In this document: in pieces, positions 45,573 through 54,652 of the stretch
How the letters are laid out: every line of letters starts with the position of its first letter
Numbering within the stretch: position 1 is the first letter of the stretch
From: Ruegeria sp. SCSIO 43209
GTDB taxonomy: Bacteria > Pseudomonadota > Alphaproteobacteria > Rhodobacterales > Rhodobacteraceae
Assembly: GCF_019904295.1 (NCBI RefSeq)
Contig: NZ_CP065359.1
Span: 1,637,001-1,701,000, forward strand
Reading direction: 5' to 3'
DNA: 64,000 nt
The notes under the pieces: model-generated
Database searches by the model: none
What the model was told of the DNA's origin: nothing
The model's input: only the letters and a program-made list of their open reading frames with translations
Position numbers and translations under genes: made by a program

Positions 45573-47521
45573 TCCTTGCGCTTTGAAAGGTAATCATCCG
45601 TTGTGACAACCCGTGGTCTGGGGGCGGATTGAAACGGATTGTCAGCGCTATGGAACTGGGCGTTCACCCGGCAATTGTCGCACATCTGGATCATCCGCGC
45701 CTGATCCGAGGTCGCGAACATCGGATGTGTGCCCGACAACTTTTCCATGATCCGCTCAACCGTTGATTTAACGCCAAACGCTGCGCCGCATTCGACGCAT
45801 TCAAAGGGTTCCTCTTCATTCAGCACCTGTTGTGACAGCGCTTGGTCGCTCAGATCAAGCTGGGGCACTAGTGTGATCGCCTGTTCTGGGCAGATCGTTC
45901 GGCAAATCCCGCATTGCAGGCAGGCGTCCTGCTGGAAATTCAACTGCGGCTTCTCCGGGTTATCGATCAGCGCCCCCGATGGGCAAAGGGACACGCAACT
46001 CAGGCACAATGTACAGGTGTCGGTATTCACTGCAATCGCGCCATAAGGCGCGCCCTCGGGCAGGGCCAGCGGCACCTCGACCTCCGGGTTCAAAGCTTGC
46101 GCCGCCAGACGCGCTATTTGACGACGATTACCCAGTGGAAGCACCGGATCGGCCAATGGCTGCGGAACATTCTGCGCATAAAGCAGATCTGCCAGCGCAT
46201 CCGGGTCGGTTTCATCGATCAGACTCAGCGCGTCGTACTCTGCGATTGCCCGAGCCAGCTCTAATTCACGATCAAGCGCGTCCCGTTCGGTCTTGGGGCT
46301 AATCAGGATATCGGCGCGCGCAAAGCCATGCGCCAGCGCTGCGAGCATCTCGGCATGTCCAAAGCCCGAAACCACATTCAGCTCCAGCGGAATGACATCC
46401 GCTGGCAGTCCCCGTCCAAACCGGGCCGCCATCCGGATCATCTGCGCCCCATGGGCGTCGTGCACCAGTAGTCGCGGTGCAACGCCGCCCGCGCGCCGGA
46501 AGGTCCGGGCCAGTATGTGCATCCGCGACAATACCGCCGAGACCGGAGGATCTTCATATGTGATGGCAGTCGACGGGCACAACGCCGAACACTCACCGCA
46601 CCCAGCGCAAATCATCGGATCAATGGCTACATGATCGCTAGCTGGTGTGATCGCACCGGTCGGGCAGACGTCCAGACAGTTTGAACACCCCGTTTGTTCC
46701 GCTCGCGAATGGGCGCAAAGCGTCTCATCCAATCGGACATAGAGCGGTTTTTCAAAGGTCCCGACCAGTTGCACCGCTTCAAAAGCAAGACGCGCGACGG
46801 CCACCGCATCGCGGGGATCAGCGCGCAAGTACCCCTCGCGCTTTTCGGGGGCATTTACCAAAGGTGTTGCTCCGGTCAGATCAACGACAATGTCGCAACG
46901 CGACGTTGCACCGTCACGGGGTGTGCTCCAACCAAATTCTCCGCGTCCACCGGGTTCTAGTTGCTGCACCTGATCCAGATGCCAAACAAATCCGCCCAGC
47001 GCGCCGGTCAGTCTGCGTATTCGTGCGCGCGCTACGTCATAGTTGCGGCTTAGCGGTTCTGCATCGTCAACCACAATTACAGTCACTGCCAACACAGCGG
47101 ACAGCTGTTCGGCCAACGGAAAGACAACCTCTCCGGGCCCCACAATACAGCAGGTACCTTCACTGATGACATCGAAACTTGGGGTCACTGGCTGCGGCAG
47201 TAATGCCTCAGCCGCGAGCGCAGCCATTTTGGGGGTTGCATCGGTCCCCTGTTCGGACCAGCCAGCTCGGTCGCGCAGATCGACAAATCCGGGGGCTTCA
47301 ACACCCAGTTCCTCGGCAAGCTCGCTAAAAACTGCACTTTCCTGAGCGCAAGCAAACACCACCTGCTCATCGCCCGTCATCAACTCGGCGGCAGTTTGAA
47401 TCTGGCGCGTACAAAGGGCGGTATGCACCTTCGAGCACTCCGTATCGCAGGCTGCAGAAATACCATCTGCGTTCAGGGACTGCGTCCCCTCGCAATCACA
47501 CAATATGAGCTTGCTGGCCAT
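45566..47521 (-). CDS. Polyferredoxin, 4Fe-4S protein of the formate dehydrogenase locus
   Basis: The start is placed at 47521 (MASKLILCDCEGTQ) with GGGAGGGG directly upstream, giving 651 residues; frames further upstream lack a site. There are at least three ferredoxin-like clusters: CSNCLDVCP and CAGCGECSALCP near residues 275-320, then CTLCLSCVSLCP near 515 and CLQCGICRTICP near 547. A zinc-ribbon-like pair lies near the end (FECVECG, MCDNCRVN). The N-terminus has a CDC/CDTEC cysteine group. It is soluble and divergent from the DUF3305-fdh operon. Its job is probably electron supply for enzyme maturation or oxidation; this is inference. Confidence 0.88.
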   Translation of the reverse strand: MASKLILCDCEGTQSLNADGISAACDTECSKVHTALCTRQIQTAAELMTGDEQVVFACAQESAVFSELAEELGVEAPGFVDLRDRAGWSEQGTDATPKMAALAAEALLPQPVTPSFDVISEGTCCIVGPGEVVFPLAEQLSAVLAVTVIVVDDAEPLSRNYDVARARIRRLTGALGGFVWHLDQVQQLEPGGRGEFGWSTPRDGATSRCDIVVDLTGATPLVNAPEKREGYLRADPRDAVAVARLAFEAVQLVGTFEKPLYVRLDETLCAHSRAEQTGCSNCLDVCPTGAITPASDHVAIDPMICAGCGECSALCPSTAITYEDPPVSAVLSRMHILARTFRRAGGVAPRLLVHDAHGAQMIRMAARFGRGLPADVIPLELNVVSGFGHAEMLAALAHGFARADILISPKTERDALDRELELARAIAEYDALSLIDETDPDALADLLYAQNVPQPLADPVLPLGNRRQIARLAAQALNPEVEVPLALPEGAPYGAIAVNTDTCTLCLSCVSLCPSGALIDNPEKPQLNFQQDACLQCGICRTICPEQAITLVPQLDLSDQALSQQVLNEEEPFECVECGAAFGVKSTVERIMEKLSGTHPMFATSDQARMIQMCDNCRVNAQFHSADNPFQSAPRPRVVTTDDYLSKRKDH

Positions 47522-47716
47522 TTCCCCTCCCGACGCTGCGTTCTGCCCCATCAGCAGCTTAGACCCAATCCGCGCCGAGGCAATGCGAAGCATCAGAGAA
47601 AATCCCGATATGTGCATTATTTTTCATCACAATTCGCCATCAAAACCTGAAGTTGGGAATAAACTCTAAGTGAATGTCTCATATTAGGCGAAACTAGACT
47701 TGGCAGGTCGCCAATT

Positions 47717-47727
47717 TATGTAACATA
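47717..47727. promoter_or_regulatory. Palindrome in the divergent polyferredoxin / fdh-operon promoter region
   Basis: TATGT-A-ACATA at 47717-47727 is a perfect palindrome in the 250-base gap (47522-47771) between the polyferredoxin gene and the DUF3305 gene. The gap is AT-rich at 47620-47735, so both promoters probably lie there. It is a candidate operator for the HTH-PBP protein encoded at 56055 or another regulator. Confidence 0.35.
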
Positions 47728-47771
47728 GTACATCAATGGAAGGCAGGGGAGAGCCTTCCGGGGAGGAGCCA

Positions 47772-48326
47772 GTGGCCAAGGCCGCAAGCCGGACTGAAAT
47801 GACAATTGGCGTCGTCGTGCGCAGAACACCCGGGGTGACACGCTGGGCGCGTTGGAACTGGCGCGCGGTCGCTGTTTTGCCAGGTGCAGGGCCTGCCGAC
47901 TGGCAAGAGTTGCGACGTGAAGGTGAGGCCATCGAATACCATGCAGCCACCCTGCCCCTCACGCTCTGGGCCGATGAAACCGAAGCCTACATGGTCAACC
48001 TGTCGGACGGTCAACCTTCGCTGTACCTGGTTTTGCGGGATGAGCTGAAAGGCGAAACACCCCTGAATGCCGTATTGATCACCGCCTCACCGTTCGAGGG
48101 GCAGGATTATGCGGATACCGGCGAAGAGATCGTTGAGAAGATTCCGATGACCGAAGGGTTGATTGCATGGCTCCGCGATTTCACCCTGCAGCATCATCAG
48201 GACGAGGTGTTCATAAAACGTAAACGGGACAAGAAACGCACCGATCTGGTGGAAGACGGCAAGGGCGATGCACGAATCCGGCAGGATTCAGATGTCTACC
48301 GGGCTCCGCGTCGGGTGCTGCAATGA
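47772..48326 (+). CDS. DUF3305 protein, formate dehydrogenase accessory
   Basis: A GTG start at 47772 with GGGAGGAG just upstream is preferred; an ATG at 47736 in frame has no site. The product of 184 residues is soluble, with TPGVTRWARWNWRAVAVLPG near residue 19 and a middle ETEAYMVNLSDGQPSLYLVL. DUF3305 proteins are found with DUF3306 and TorD-type genes before formate dehydrogenase genes; the function is unknown. The stop overlaps the next start by four bases. Confidence 0.85.
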   Translation: MAKAASRTEMTIGVVVRRTPGVTRWARWNWRAVAVLPGAGPADWQELRREGEAIEYHAATLPLTLWADETEAYMVNLSDGQPSLYLVLRDELKGETPLNAVLITASPFEGQDYADTGEEIVEKIPMTEGLIAWLRDFTLQHHQDEVFIKRKRDKKRTDLVEDGKGDARIRQDSDVYRAPRRVLQ

Positions 48327-48904
48327 CCCAGGCCCGCGATTTCTGGTCCCGCCGCAAGGCCGCCGTTCAGGCCGAGACCGAAGCAGAAGCTCTGGCCGCA
48401 GAGGAACAGATCATCACAACGCGGCAAGCTGAGCTGGAGGAAAAAAGCGACGCTGAAATTCTGGCCGAGTTTGATCTGCCCGATCCCGATACACTGGAAG
48501 CCGGCGATGATGTCTCGGGCTTCATGGCCAAAGCTGTACCTGACCGTCTGCGCCGCCGCGCCTTGCGGCGCCTATGGCGGTTGAATCCTGTTCTGGCCAA
48601 TGTCGACGGGCTGGTCGATTACGGCGAGGATTATACCGATGCGGCTTGCGTGATTGAGAACATCCAGACCGCGTATCAGGTTGGCAAAGGTATGTTGGCG
48701 CATGTCGAAGCGCTCGCTGCCGAGGCAGAAATGTCCGAAGCAGAAACGGAAGCTGACATGCCCGAGGCGATCGAGTCAGATGCAGAACCGATCAACGCCG
48801 TCGAACCTGAACCGGAAGCCCCACAGATGGCTGAAATGGAAGAGCCAGAGGAGATCGAACTCCCCCCTGCTCCACGCCGTATGAAATTCGAATTCGAAGG
48901 ATAA
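48323..48904 (+). CDS. DUF3306 protein, formate dehydrogenase accessory
   Basis: A 193-residue protein. The N-terminal half is charged (MTQARDFWSRRKAAVQAETE) with a conserved core LPDPDTLEAGDDVSGFMAKA, then VPDRLRRRALRRLWRLNPVLA near residues 70-95, followed by GLVDYGEDYTDA. The C-terminal quarter is a low-complexity Glu/Pro/Met-rich tail (about 130-193). It is probably an assembly or anchoring factor for the dehydrogenase; the function is not known. Overlaps the DUF3305 gene. Confidence 0.85.
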   Translation: MTQARDFWSRRKAAVQAETEAEALAAEEQIITTRQAELEEKSDAEILAEFDLPDPDTLEAGDDVSGFMAKAVPDRLRRRALRRLWRLNPVLANVDGLVDYGEDYTDAACVIENIQTAYQVGKGMLAHVEALAAEAEMSEAETEADMPEAIESDAEPINAVEPEPEAPQMAEMEEPEEIELPPAPRRMKFEFEG

Positions 48905-48908
48905 CTCT

Positions 48909-49520
48909 ATGACCGCAGACAACGCGCAAACATTGGATATCTCGACTGAGGATCGTCTGCGTGCGGATTTCTATAATTTTCTTGGCCTGCTATTGGCCGG
49001 TCCACCCGATCAGTTGCTTCTGGATCAGATGGCCGGGCTAAGCGGTGATGACTCGGATCTAGGTCAGGCCATTCGGGCAATGGCACGGGTGGCCAAGGTG
49101 ACCAAGCCTGCCGCCGCAGAGCGCGAATTCAACGCACTTTTCATCGGATTGGGCCGAGGCGAACTGCTGCCTTATGCCTCTTTCTACCTGACGGGCTTTC
49201 TGAACGAAAAACCCCTGGCGCAGCTGCGCAATGACATGGCCGCGCGAGGCATCACCCGGGCGCAGAATGTTTATGAACCCGAAGACAACATCGCCTCGCT
49301 AATGGAAATGATGGCGGGCATGATCGTCGGTCGGTTCGGCGCGCCCGCCACGCTGGAAGATCAAAAGGCGTTCTGGAGCAAACATATCGGGCCCTGGGCC
49401 GCGCATTTCTATTCGGATTTGGAAGGTGCCGAGAACTCGGTTCTCTACGCCTCGGTCGGCACGGCTGGTCGGGTGTTCATGGAGATCGAACGTGAAGCCT
49501 TTCGAATGACGGCGGCCTAG
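48909..49520 (+). CDS. TorD/DmsD-type molybdoenzyme chaperone
   Basis: A 203-residue, all-helical cytoplasmic protein starting MTADNAQTLDISTEDRLRAD. Family features are FYNFLGLLLAGPPDQLLL near residue 22, EFNALFIGLGRGELLPYASF near 75 (the E-x-x-x-L-F pattern of the TorD family), and YEPEDNIASLMEMMAGMI near 118 with the conserved EPEDHI-like signature. It should bind the Tat leader of the FdhA subunit or of the small Tat-target protein until the cofactor is loaded. Confidence 0.87.
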   Translation: MTADNAQTLDISTEDRLRADFYNFLGLLLAGPPDQLLLDQMAGLSGDDSDLGQAIRAMARVAKVTKPAAAEREFNALFIGLGRGELLPYASFYLTGFLNEKPLAQLRNDMAARGITRAQNVYEPEDNIASLMEMMAGMIVGRFGAPATLEDQKAFWSKHIGPWAAHFYSDLEGAENSVLYASVGTAGRVFMEIEREAFRMTAA

Positions 49521-49533
49521 CCCGCCATTCGCC

Positions 49534-49549
49534 GGTGCCTTTAGGCACC
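49534..49549 (+). repeat. Intercistronic hairpin before the Tat-target gene
   Basis: GGTGCCT (49534-49540) pairs with AGGCACC (49543-49549) around a two-base centre. There is no T run. It probably tunes mRNA stability between the chaperone gene and the following short gene. Confidence 0.45.
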
Positions 49550-49576
49550 AAACCGCAATTGGGACAGGAGGAGCCC

Positions 49577-49765
49577 ATGAGCAAGACCAAGGAAGAAGGC
49601 GCAACCCGCCGCGACTTCCTGAAACTGGCCGGAACCGCAGCGCCCGCTGCTGTAGCCGCCGCCAGCCTGTCTGGGAAAGCCGAAGCAGCCGAACTGCCGA
49701 CGGACGAAACCCGGATGCAGGACACCGCGCATACGCGCGCATACCTCGACAGCGCCCGGTTCTGA
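49577..49765 (+). CDS. Small Tat-target protein of the formate dehydrogenase region (TIGR02811 type)
   Basis: A 62-residue protein with an AGGAGGAG site before its ATG at 49577. It carries a twin-arginine signal ATRRDFLKLAGTAAPAAVAA (residues 9-28), then a short tail ending RAYLDSARF. Small proteins of this type precede periplasmic formate dehydrogenase genes in many proteobacteria. The function is uncertain; it may be exported alongside FdhA. The following 105-base gap holds GCCATG-GGTTA-CATGGC, an inverted repeat around 49837. Confidence 0.88.
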   Translation: MSKTKEEGATRRDFLKLAGTAAPAAVAAASLSGKAEAAELPTDETRMQDTAHTRAYLDSARF

Positions 49766-49870
49766 CCCGGACGTAGTCATACCCGACAGACGGTTGCGAT
49801 TGGCCCTGACGTCGGTTTCGCGAAGTACCAAGCCAGCCATGGGTTACATGGCCAGCAAGGGAGGAAAGAA

Positions 49871-52765
49871 ATGCTTAGGAAAAAGACCAACGGGGTTGCG
49901 AGACGCCCCCAGCGGACAAGTATCCTGTCCCAGGTCGGCGAGAAAACCGTCGATCGCCGCGCATTCTTGCGTGGCTCGGGCCTGACGATCGGCGGCCTTG
50001 CCGCGATCAGCGCCACGGGTGGAACCGTGACGCCCGCCAGTGCCCAGACAGCGGCAAACACCGCCGTTGAGAATATCAAATCCGTATGCACTCACTGCTC
50101 GGTCGGCTGCACGGTCGTTGCCGAGGTACAGAACGGAGTCTGGATCGGGCAGGAACCCGGCTGGGATAGCCCATTCAATCTGGGTGCACACTGCGCCAAG
50201 GGGGCCTCGGTGCGCGAGCACGCCCATGGCGAGCGCCGCCTGAAATATCCGATGAAAAAGGAAGGTGGCGAGTGGAAGCGCATCAGCTGGGAAGAGGCGA
50301 TCAACGAGATCGGCGATGGCATGATGAGCATCCGCGAAGAATCCGGGCCGGACAGCGTGTACTGGCTGGGGTCTGCGAAGCACAATAACGAACAGGCCTA
50401 TCTGTTCCGCAAGTTCGCCGCCTATTGGGGCACGAACAACGTGGACCATCAGGCCCGTATCTGCCACTCGACCACTGTCGCGGGTGTTGCGAATACATGG
50501 GGCTACGGCGCCATGACCAATTCGTACAACGACATGCACAACAGCCGGGCCATCTTCATCATCGGTGGTAACCCGGCCGAGGCGCACCCCGTCTCGCTGC
50601 TGCATATCCTGCGTGCGAAAGAGCAGAACAATGCGCCTTTAATCGTCTGTGACCCGCGCTTTACGCGCACCGCGGCCCATGCGGATGAATATGTCCGCTT
50701 CCGCCCCGGTACCGACGTCGCTCTGATCTGGGGTATCCTGTGGCATATCTTCGACAACGGCTGGGAGGACAAAGAGTTCATCCGCACCCGTGTCTGGGGG
50801 ATGGACCAAATCCGGGAAGAGGTTGCCAAGTGGAACCCGGATGAGGTTGAGCGCGTCACCGGTACGCCCGGCTCGCAGCTGCGCCGCGTCGCACGGACCA
50901 TGGTGAACAACCGCCCCGGTACCGTTGTATGGTGCATGGGTGGTACGCAGCACACCAACGGCAACAACAACACTCGCGCCTACTGCGTGCTTCAGCTTGC
51001 GCTTGGCAACATGGGCACCTCAGGTGGTGGCACCAACATCTTCCGCGGCCATGACAACGTGCAAGGCGCGACAGACCTTGGTGTTCTGTCCCATACCCTG
51101 CCCGGCTACTATGGCTTGTCAAAAGGCGCATGGGGTCACTGGGCCCGTGTCTGGGGTGAAGAGCCCGAGTGGCTTGCAGGCCAGTTCGCCACGATCAAGG
51201 ATAAGGAAGGCAAGGATAAACCGCTGCAGAATGAGCGCGGCATCCCGGTTTCCCGCTGGATCGACGGTGTTCTCGAAGACCCAGCTAACATGGATCAGGA
51301 TAACAACGTCCGCGCCATGGTTCTGTGGGGCCACGCGCCCAACTCGCAGACCCGGATGACGGAAATGAAGACGGCGATGGAGAAGCTGGACATGCTGGTC
51401 GTGATCGACCCGTATCCCACCGTCTCGGCCGTGCTGCATGACCGCACCGATGGCGTCTATCTGCTGCCCGCCTGTACGCAGTTCGAAACCCGTGGCTCGG
51501 TCACGGCCTCGAACCGATCGCTGCAGTGGCGGGACCGCGTGGTCGAACCTCTGTTCGAAAGCCTGCCGGACGAGGTCATCATGGCCAAGTTCGCCAACAA
51601 GTTCGGCTGGGCGGATCGGTTCTTCCGCAATATCGAGATGGAAGATCCCGAAACCCCGAATGTTGAAAGCATCACGCGTGAGTTCAACAGCGGCCTTTGG
51701 ACAATTGGCTATACCGGTCAGTCGCCGGAACGTCTGAAAAGCCATATGGCCAACCAGCACACGTTCGACAGAACCACGCTGCAAGCCATTGGTGGCCCCA
51801 ACGACGGCGAGTATTACGGTCTGCCCTGGCCTTGCTGGGGAACGGCTGAGATGGGTCATACGGGGACACCAAACCTGTATGATATGTCCAAACCGGTGGC
51901 CGAAGGCGGCCTGACCTTCCGCGCCCGTTTCGGCGTGGAACGGGATGGTGACAACCTGCTGGCCGAAGGGGTCTATAGTGTTGGGTCGGAAATTCAGGAT
52001 GGTTATCCGGAATTCACGATGCAGATGCTGATGGACCTTGGCTGGGACGGTGACCTGACGGCTGAGGAACGTGCGGCCATCGACGCCGTTGCGGGACCAG
52101 AGACCAACTGGAAAACCGACCTTAGCGGCGGTATCCAGCGGGTCGCGATTGCCCATGGCTGTGCGCCCTTCGGGAACGCAAAGGCACGCGCGGTCGTATG
52201 GACCTTCCCGGATCCGATCCCACTGCACCGCGAGCCACTCTATACAAACCGGCGCGATCTGGTGGAGGACTATCCAACCTACGATGACCGTCAGGCCTAT
52301 CGTCTACCTACCCTTTATGCGTCGATCCAAAAGAACGACTTTTCAAAGGATTACCCGATAATCCTCACGTCTGGTCGTCTGGTCGAGTATGAGGGTGGCG
52401 GCGATGAGACGCGGTCGAACCCGTGGCTGGCTGAGCTCCAGCAAGACATGTTCGTCGAGATCAATCCGCGCGATGCCAACAACCTTGGTATTCGGGACGG
52501 ATCACAGGTCTGGGTCGAAGGTCCTGAGGGCGGCAAGGTCAAGGTGATGGCGATGCTGACTAACAGAGTCGGCGCCGGTGTCGCCTTCATGCCCTTCCAC
52601 TTTGGCGGCCATTTCCAGGGCGAAGACCAGCGGCACAAGTATCCTGCCGGTGCAGACCCCTATGTGCTGGGTGAAAGTACCAACACCGCCCAGACCTATG
52701 GCTATGATTCAGTGACCCAGATGCAAGAGACCAAAGCGACTCTCTGCAAAATCTGGTCAGCGTAA
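49871..52765 (+). CDS. fdhA: Formate dehydrogenase alpha (catalytic) subunit, Tat-exported
   Basis: A 964-residue molybdopterin (or tungstopterin) enzyme oxidising formate to CO2. The N-terminus has a twin-arginine motif [20 protein letters not shown] at 28-47. The [4Fe-4S] cluster is bound by C73, C76, C80 and C108 (VCTHCSVGC ... AHCAKG). The active-site residue is Cys198 in [19 protein letters not shown], the place of selenocysteine in E. coli FdnG, so no selenium is needed. The C-terminal dinucleotide-binding part includes [20 protein letters not shown]. The start has GGGAGGAAAG upstream. The adjacent tupABC genes suggest tungsten as the metal. It works in the periplasm with FdhB and FdhC. 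Confidence 0.96.
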   Translation: MLRKKTNGVARRPQRTSILSQVGEKTVDRRAFLRGSGLTIGGLAAISATGGTVTPASAQTAANTAVENIKSVCTHCSVGCTVVAEVQNGVWIGQEPGWDSPFNLGAHCAKGASVREHAHGERRLKYPMKKEGGEWKRISWEEAINEIGDGMMSIREESGPDSVYWLGSAKHNNEQAYLFRKFAAYWGTNNVDHQARICHSTTVAGVANTWGYGAMTNSYNDMHNSRAIFIIGGNPAEAHPVSLLHILRAKEQNNAPLIVCDPRFTRTAAHADEYVRFRPGTDVALIWGILWHIFDNGWEDKEFIRTRVWGMDQIREEVAKWNPDEVERVTGTPGSQLRRVARTMVNNRPGTVVWCMGGTQHTNGNNNTRAYCVLQLALGNMGTSGGGTNIFRGHDNVQGATDLGVLSHTLPGYYGLSKGAWGHWARVWGEEPEWLAGQFATIKDKEGKDKPLQNERGIPVSRWIDGVLEDPANMDQDNNVRAMVLWGHAPNSQTRMTEMKTAMEKLDMLVVIDPYPTVSAVLHDRTDGVYLLPACTQFETRGSVTASNRSLQWRDRVVEPLFESLPDEVIMAKFANKFGWADRFFRNIEMEDPETPNVESITREFNSGLWTIGYTGQSPERLKSHMANQHTFDRTTLQAIGGPNDGEYYGLPWPCWGTAEMGHTGTPNLYDMSKPVAEGGLTFRARFGVERDGDNLLAEGVYSVGSEIQDGYPEFTMQMLMDLGWDGDLTAEERAAIDAVAGPETNWKTDLSGGIQRVAIAHGCAPFGNAKARAVVWTFPDPIPLHREPLYTNRRDLVEDYPTYDDRQAYRLPTLYASIQKNDFSKDYPIILTSGRLVEYEGGGDETRSNPWLAELQQDMFVEINPRDANNLGIRDGSQVWVEGPEGGKVKVMAMLTNRVGAGVAFMPFHFGGHFQGEDQRHKYPAGADPYVLGESTNTAQTYGYDSVTQMQETKATLCKIWSA

Positions 52766-52776
52766 GGAGGACGATA

Positions 52777-53370
52777 ATGGCTAGAGCAAAGTTTCTCTGC
52801 GACGCTGAACGCTGCATCGAGTGTAACGCCTGCGTAACCGCGTGTAAGAACGAGCACGAGGTGCCGTGGGGCATCAACCGCCGCAGGGTGGTGACGATCA
52901 ATGACGGCAATCCGGGTGAACGCTCGATCTCGGTGGCCTGTATGCATTGTTCGGATGCGCCCTGCATGGCGGTGTGCCCGGTCGACTGCTTCTATCAGAA
53001 CGAAGAAGGGGTCGTCCTGCACTCCAAGGACCTGTGCATTGGCTGCGGCTATTGCTTCTATGCGTGCCCCTTCGGCGCGCCGCAATACCCGCAGGCGGGC
53101 AACTTCGGATCGCGAGGCAAGATGGACAAATGTACCTTCTGTGCTGGCGGCCCCGAGGAAACGCACTCGACCGCAGAGTTCGCCAAATACGGTCGCAACC
53201 GGATCGCAGAGGGCAAATTGCCCATCTGCGCCGAGATGTGTTCTACCAAGGCCCTGCTCGCCGGCGATGGCGACGTAGTCTCGGCTATTTACCGCGAGCG
53301 TGTCGTCGCGCGCGGATTTGGTTCGGGCGCTTGGGGTTGGGGCACGGCCTACGATCAGAAAGACGGCTGA
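52777..53370 (+). CDS. fdhB: Formate dehydrogenase beta (FeS) subunit
   Basis: A 197-residue ferredoxin-like subunit with four [4Fe-4S] clusters: [12 protein letters not shown] (near 13), [14 protein letters not shown] (near 55), [12 protein letters not shown] (near 88) and a split fourth set (CTFCAGG; CAEMC). It carries electrons from FdhA to the cytochrome b subunit. It has no signal peptide of its own and is presumably carried out with FdhA through Tat. It follows fdhA after 11 bases. Confidence 0.95.
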   Translation: MARAKFLCDAERCIECNACVTACKNEHEVPWGINRRRVVTINDGNPGERSISVACMHCSDAPCMAVCPVDCFYQNEEGVVLHSKDLCIGCGYCFYACPFGAPQYPQAGNFGSRGKMDKCTFCAGGPEETHSTAEFAKYGRNRIAEGKLPICAEMCSTKALLAGDGDVVSAIYRERVVARGFGSGAWGWGTAYDQKDG

Positions 53371-53391
53371 ACCCGTCTACTAAAGCAAAAC

Positions 53392-53417
53392 GGATGACCC
53401 GCAGATGTGGGTCATCC
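53392..53417 (+). repeat. Hairpin between fdhB and fdhC
   Basis: GGATGACCC (53392-53400) pairs perfectly with GGGTCATCC (53409-53417) around an 8-base loop. Some AT-rich sequence with TTTTTATT follows about ten bases later. It may be a partial terminator or processing site that lowers fdhC expression relative to fdhAB; the T run is too far for a classical terminator. Confidence 0.55.
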
Positions 53418-53443
53418 TGCATTGGATTTTTATTGAGGTTCCG

Positions 53444-54652
53444 ATGTTGCGCTTATTCATCGCTTTCCTGCTTTCGCTAACGCTGACCCAAGTTGCGGGC
53501 GCTCAAACCAGTGAGGGGGCCGCCCCTGCGGATTCGACCGACCGGTCTACAACCGGCGGCGCGACCACGCTTGAGGACATTCTGGCCCGCCAGCGTGGCG
53601 AGAAGGTCGACAACAGCTACAGGTCTGAAAACACCGGTCAGGGCAATGTTGAAGGCCTGCTGGGACAGTTCGGCACCCATGGTGTTGCCTCTGACAGTGA
53701 CGTCTACCGCGCGCTGCGTTACGGATCTGCGGACGTCACCGTTTCATCCCAGGGACCTGCGGACAGCGTGCTGATTCAAGACGGCGGCATGTGGTGGTTG
53801 AACTTCCGAACTGGCCCGTTGCGTGAATATGGAACCTACATTCTGGGCGGAATGCTTGCGATCATTGTGCTTTTCTTTCTGATCCGAGGAAAAATCCGCA
53901 TCGACGGAGAAAAAACCGGCCGCACGGTCCTTCGTTTCAATAGTTTCGAACGTTTCGGTCACTGGCTCTTTGCCGGGTCGTTCCTTGTGCTCGGCATCAC
54001 AGGCCTGCTGACCCTTTATGGCCGCGATTTCTTGATCCCGGTCTTTGGCAAAGAAGGGTTCGCCACTATCGCGCAAGGGTGCAAGTGGCTTCACAACAAC
54101 CTCGCATGGGCCTTCATGTTGGGTCTGATAATCATCACCATAAACTGGATTGCCCATAACATCCCCAACAAGACCGACCTGAAATGGTTGGCCGCCGGAG
54201 GGGGCTTGTTCACCAAAGACAGCCATCCACCAGCCAAGAAATTCAATGCGGGTCAAAAGATAATCTTCTGGGCTTGCATTCTACTGGGTGTCTCTATCAG
54301 CCTGTCAGGCCTGTCGCTGCTATTCCCGTTCGAGCTGCCGATGTTCGCCAAAACCTTCTCAATCGCCAATTCGACAGGTATTCCGCAGGCGTTGGGTCTG
54401 AACCTGCCAGTGCAGATGTCACCGCAGGAAGAGATGCAATATGCCCAAGTTTGGCATGTCATGGTCGCCTACGTGTTCATCGCCATCATCATCGCCCATA
54501 TCTACCTTGGCTCGGTGGGCATGGAGGGTGCGTTTGACGCCATGGGCACCGGTGAAGTCGAAGAACAATGGGCACGCGAGCACCACTCGCTGTGGCTGGA
54601 AGAGCTGCAAGAAAAAGAGGCCGGCAAGGCATCGGCCTCACCTGCAGAATAG
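53444..54652 (+). CDS. fdhC: Formate dehydrogenase gamma subunit (cytochrome b556)
   Basis: The start is set at 53444 (MLRLFIAFLLSLTLTQVAGA, a signal peptide) with GAGG upstream; an in-frame ATG at 53405 lies in the hairpin. The product of 402 residues has a periplasmic N-terminal extension of about 120 residues, one helix near 140-160, and a four-helix cytochrome b core (about 180-380). Haem ligand histidines are in FNSFERFGHWLFAGSFLVLG and KWLHNNLAWAF, then VWHVMVAYVFIAIIIAHIYL. It passes electrons from FdhB to the quinone pool. Its stop touches the next ATG. Confidence 0.93.
   Translation: MLRLFIAFLLSLTLTQVAGAQTSEGAAPADSTDRSTTGGATTLEDILARQRGEKVDNSYRSENTGQGNVEGLLGQFGTHGVASDSDVYRALRYGSADVTVSSQGPADSVLIQDGGMWWLNFRTGPLREYGTYILGGMLAIIVLFFLIRGKIRIDGEKTGRTVLRFNSFERFGHWLFAGSFLVLGITGLLTLYGRDFLIPVFGKEGFATIAQGCKWLHNNLAWAFMLGLIIITINWIAHNIPNKTDLKWLAAGGGLFTKDSHPPAKKFNAGQKIIFWACILLGVSISLSGLSLLFPFELPMFAKTFSIANSTGIPQALGLNLPVQMSPQEEMQYAQVWHVMVAYVFIAIIIAHIYLGSVGMEGAFDAMGTGEVEEQWAREHHSLWLEELQEKEAGKASASPAE

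Noticed and set aside
50456-50470. Possible selenocysteine site in fdhA
   Set aside because: The active-site codon is TGC (Cys198), not TGA, and no frame interruption exists.
51119-52228. 369-codon open frame antisense to fdhA
   Set aside because: Same reason: fdhA is unbroken and has all cofactor motifs; the antisense frame has no recognisable protein character.
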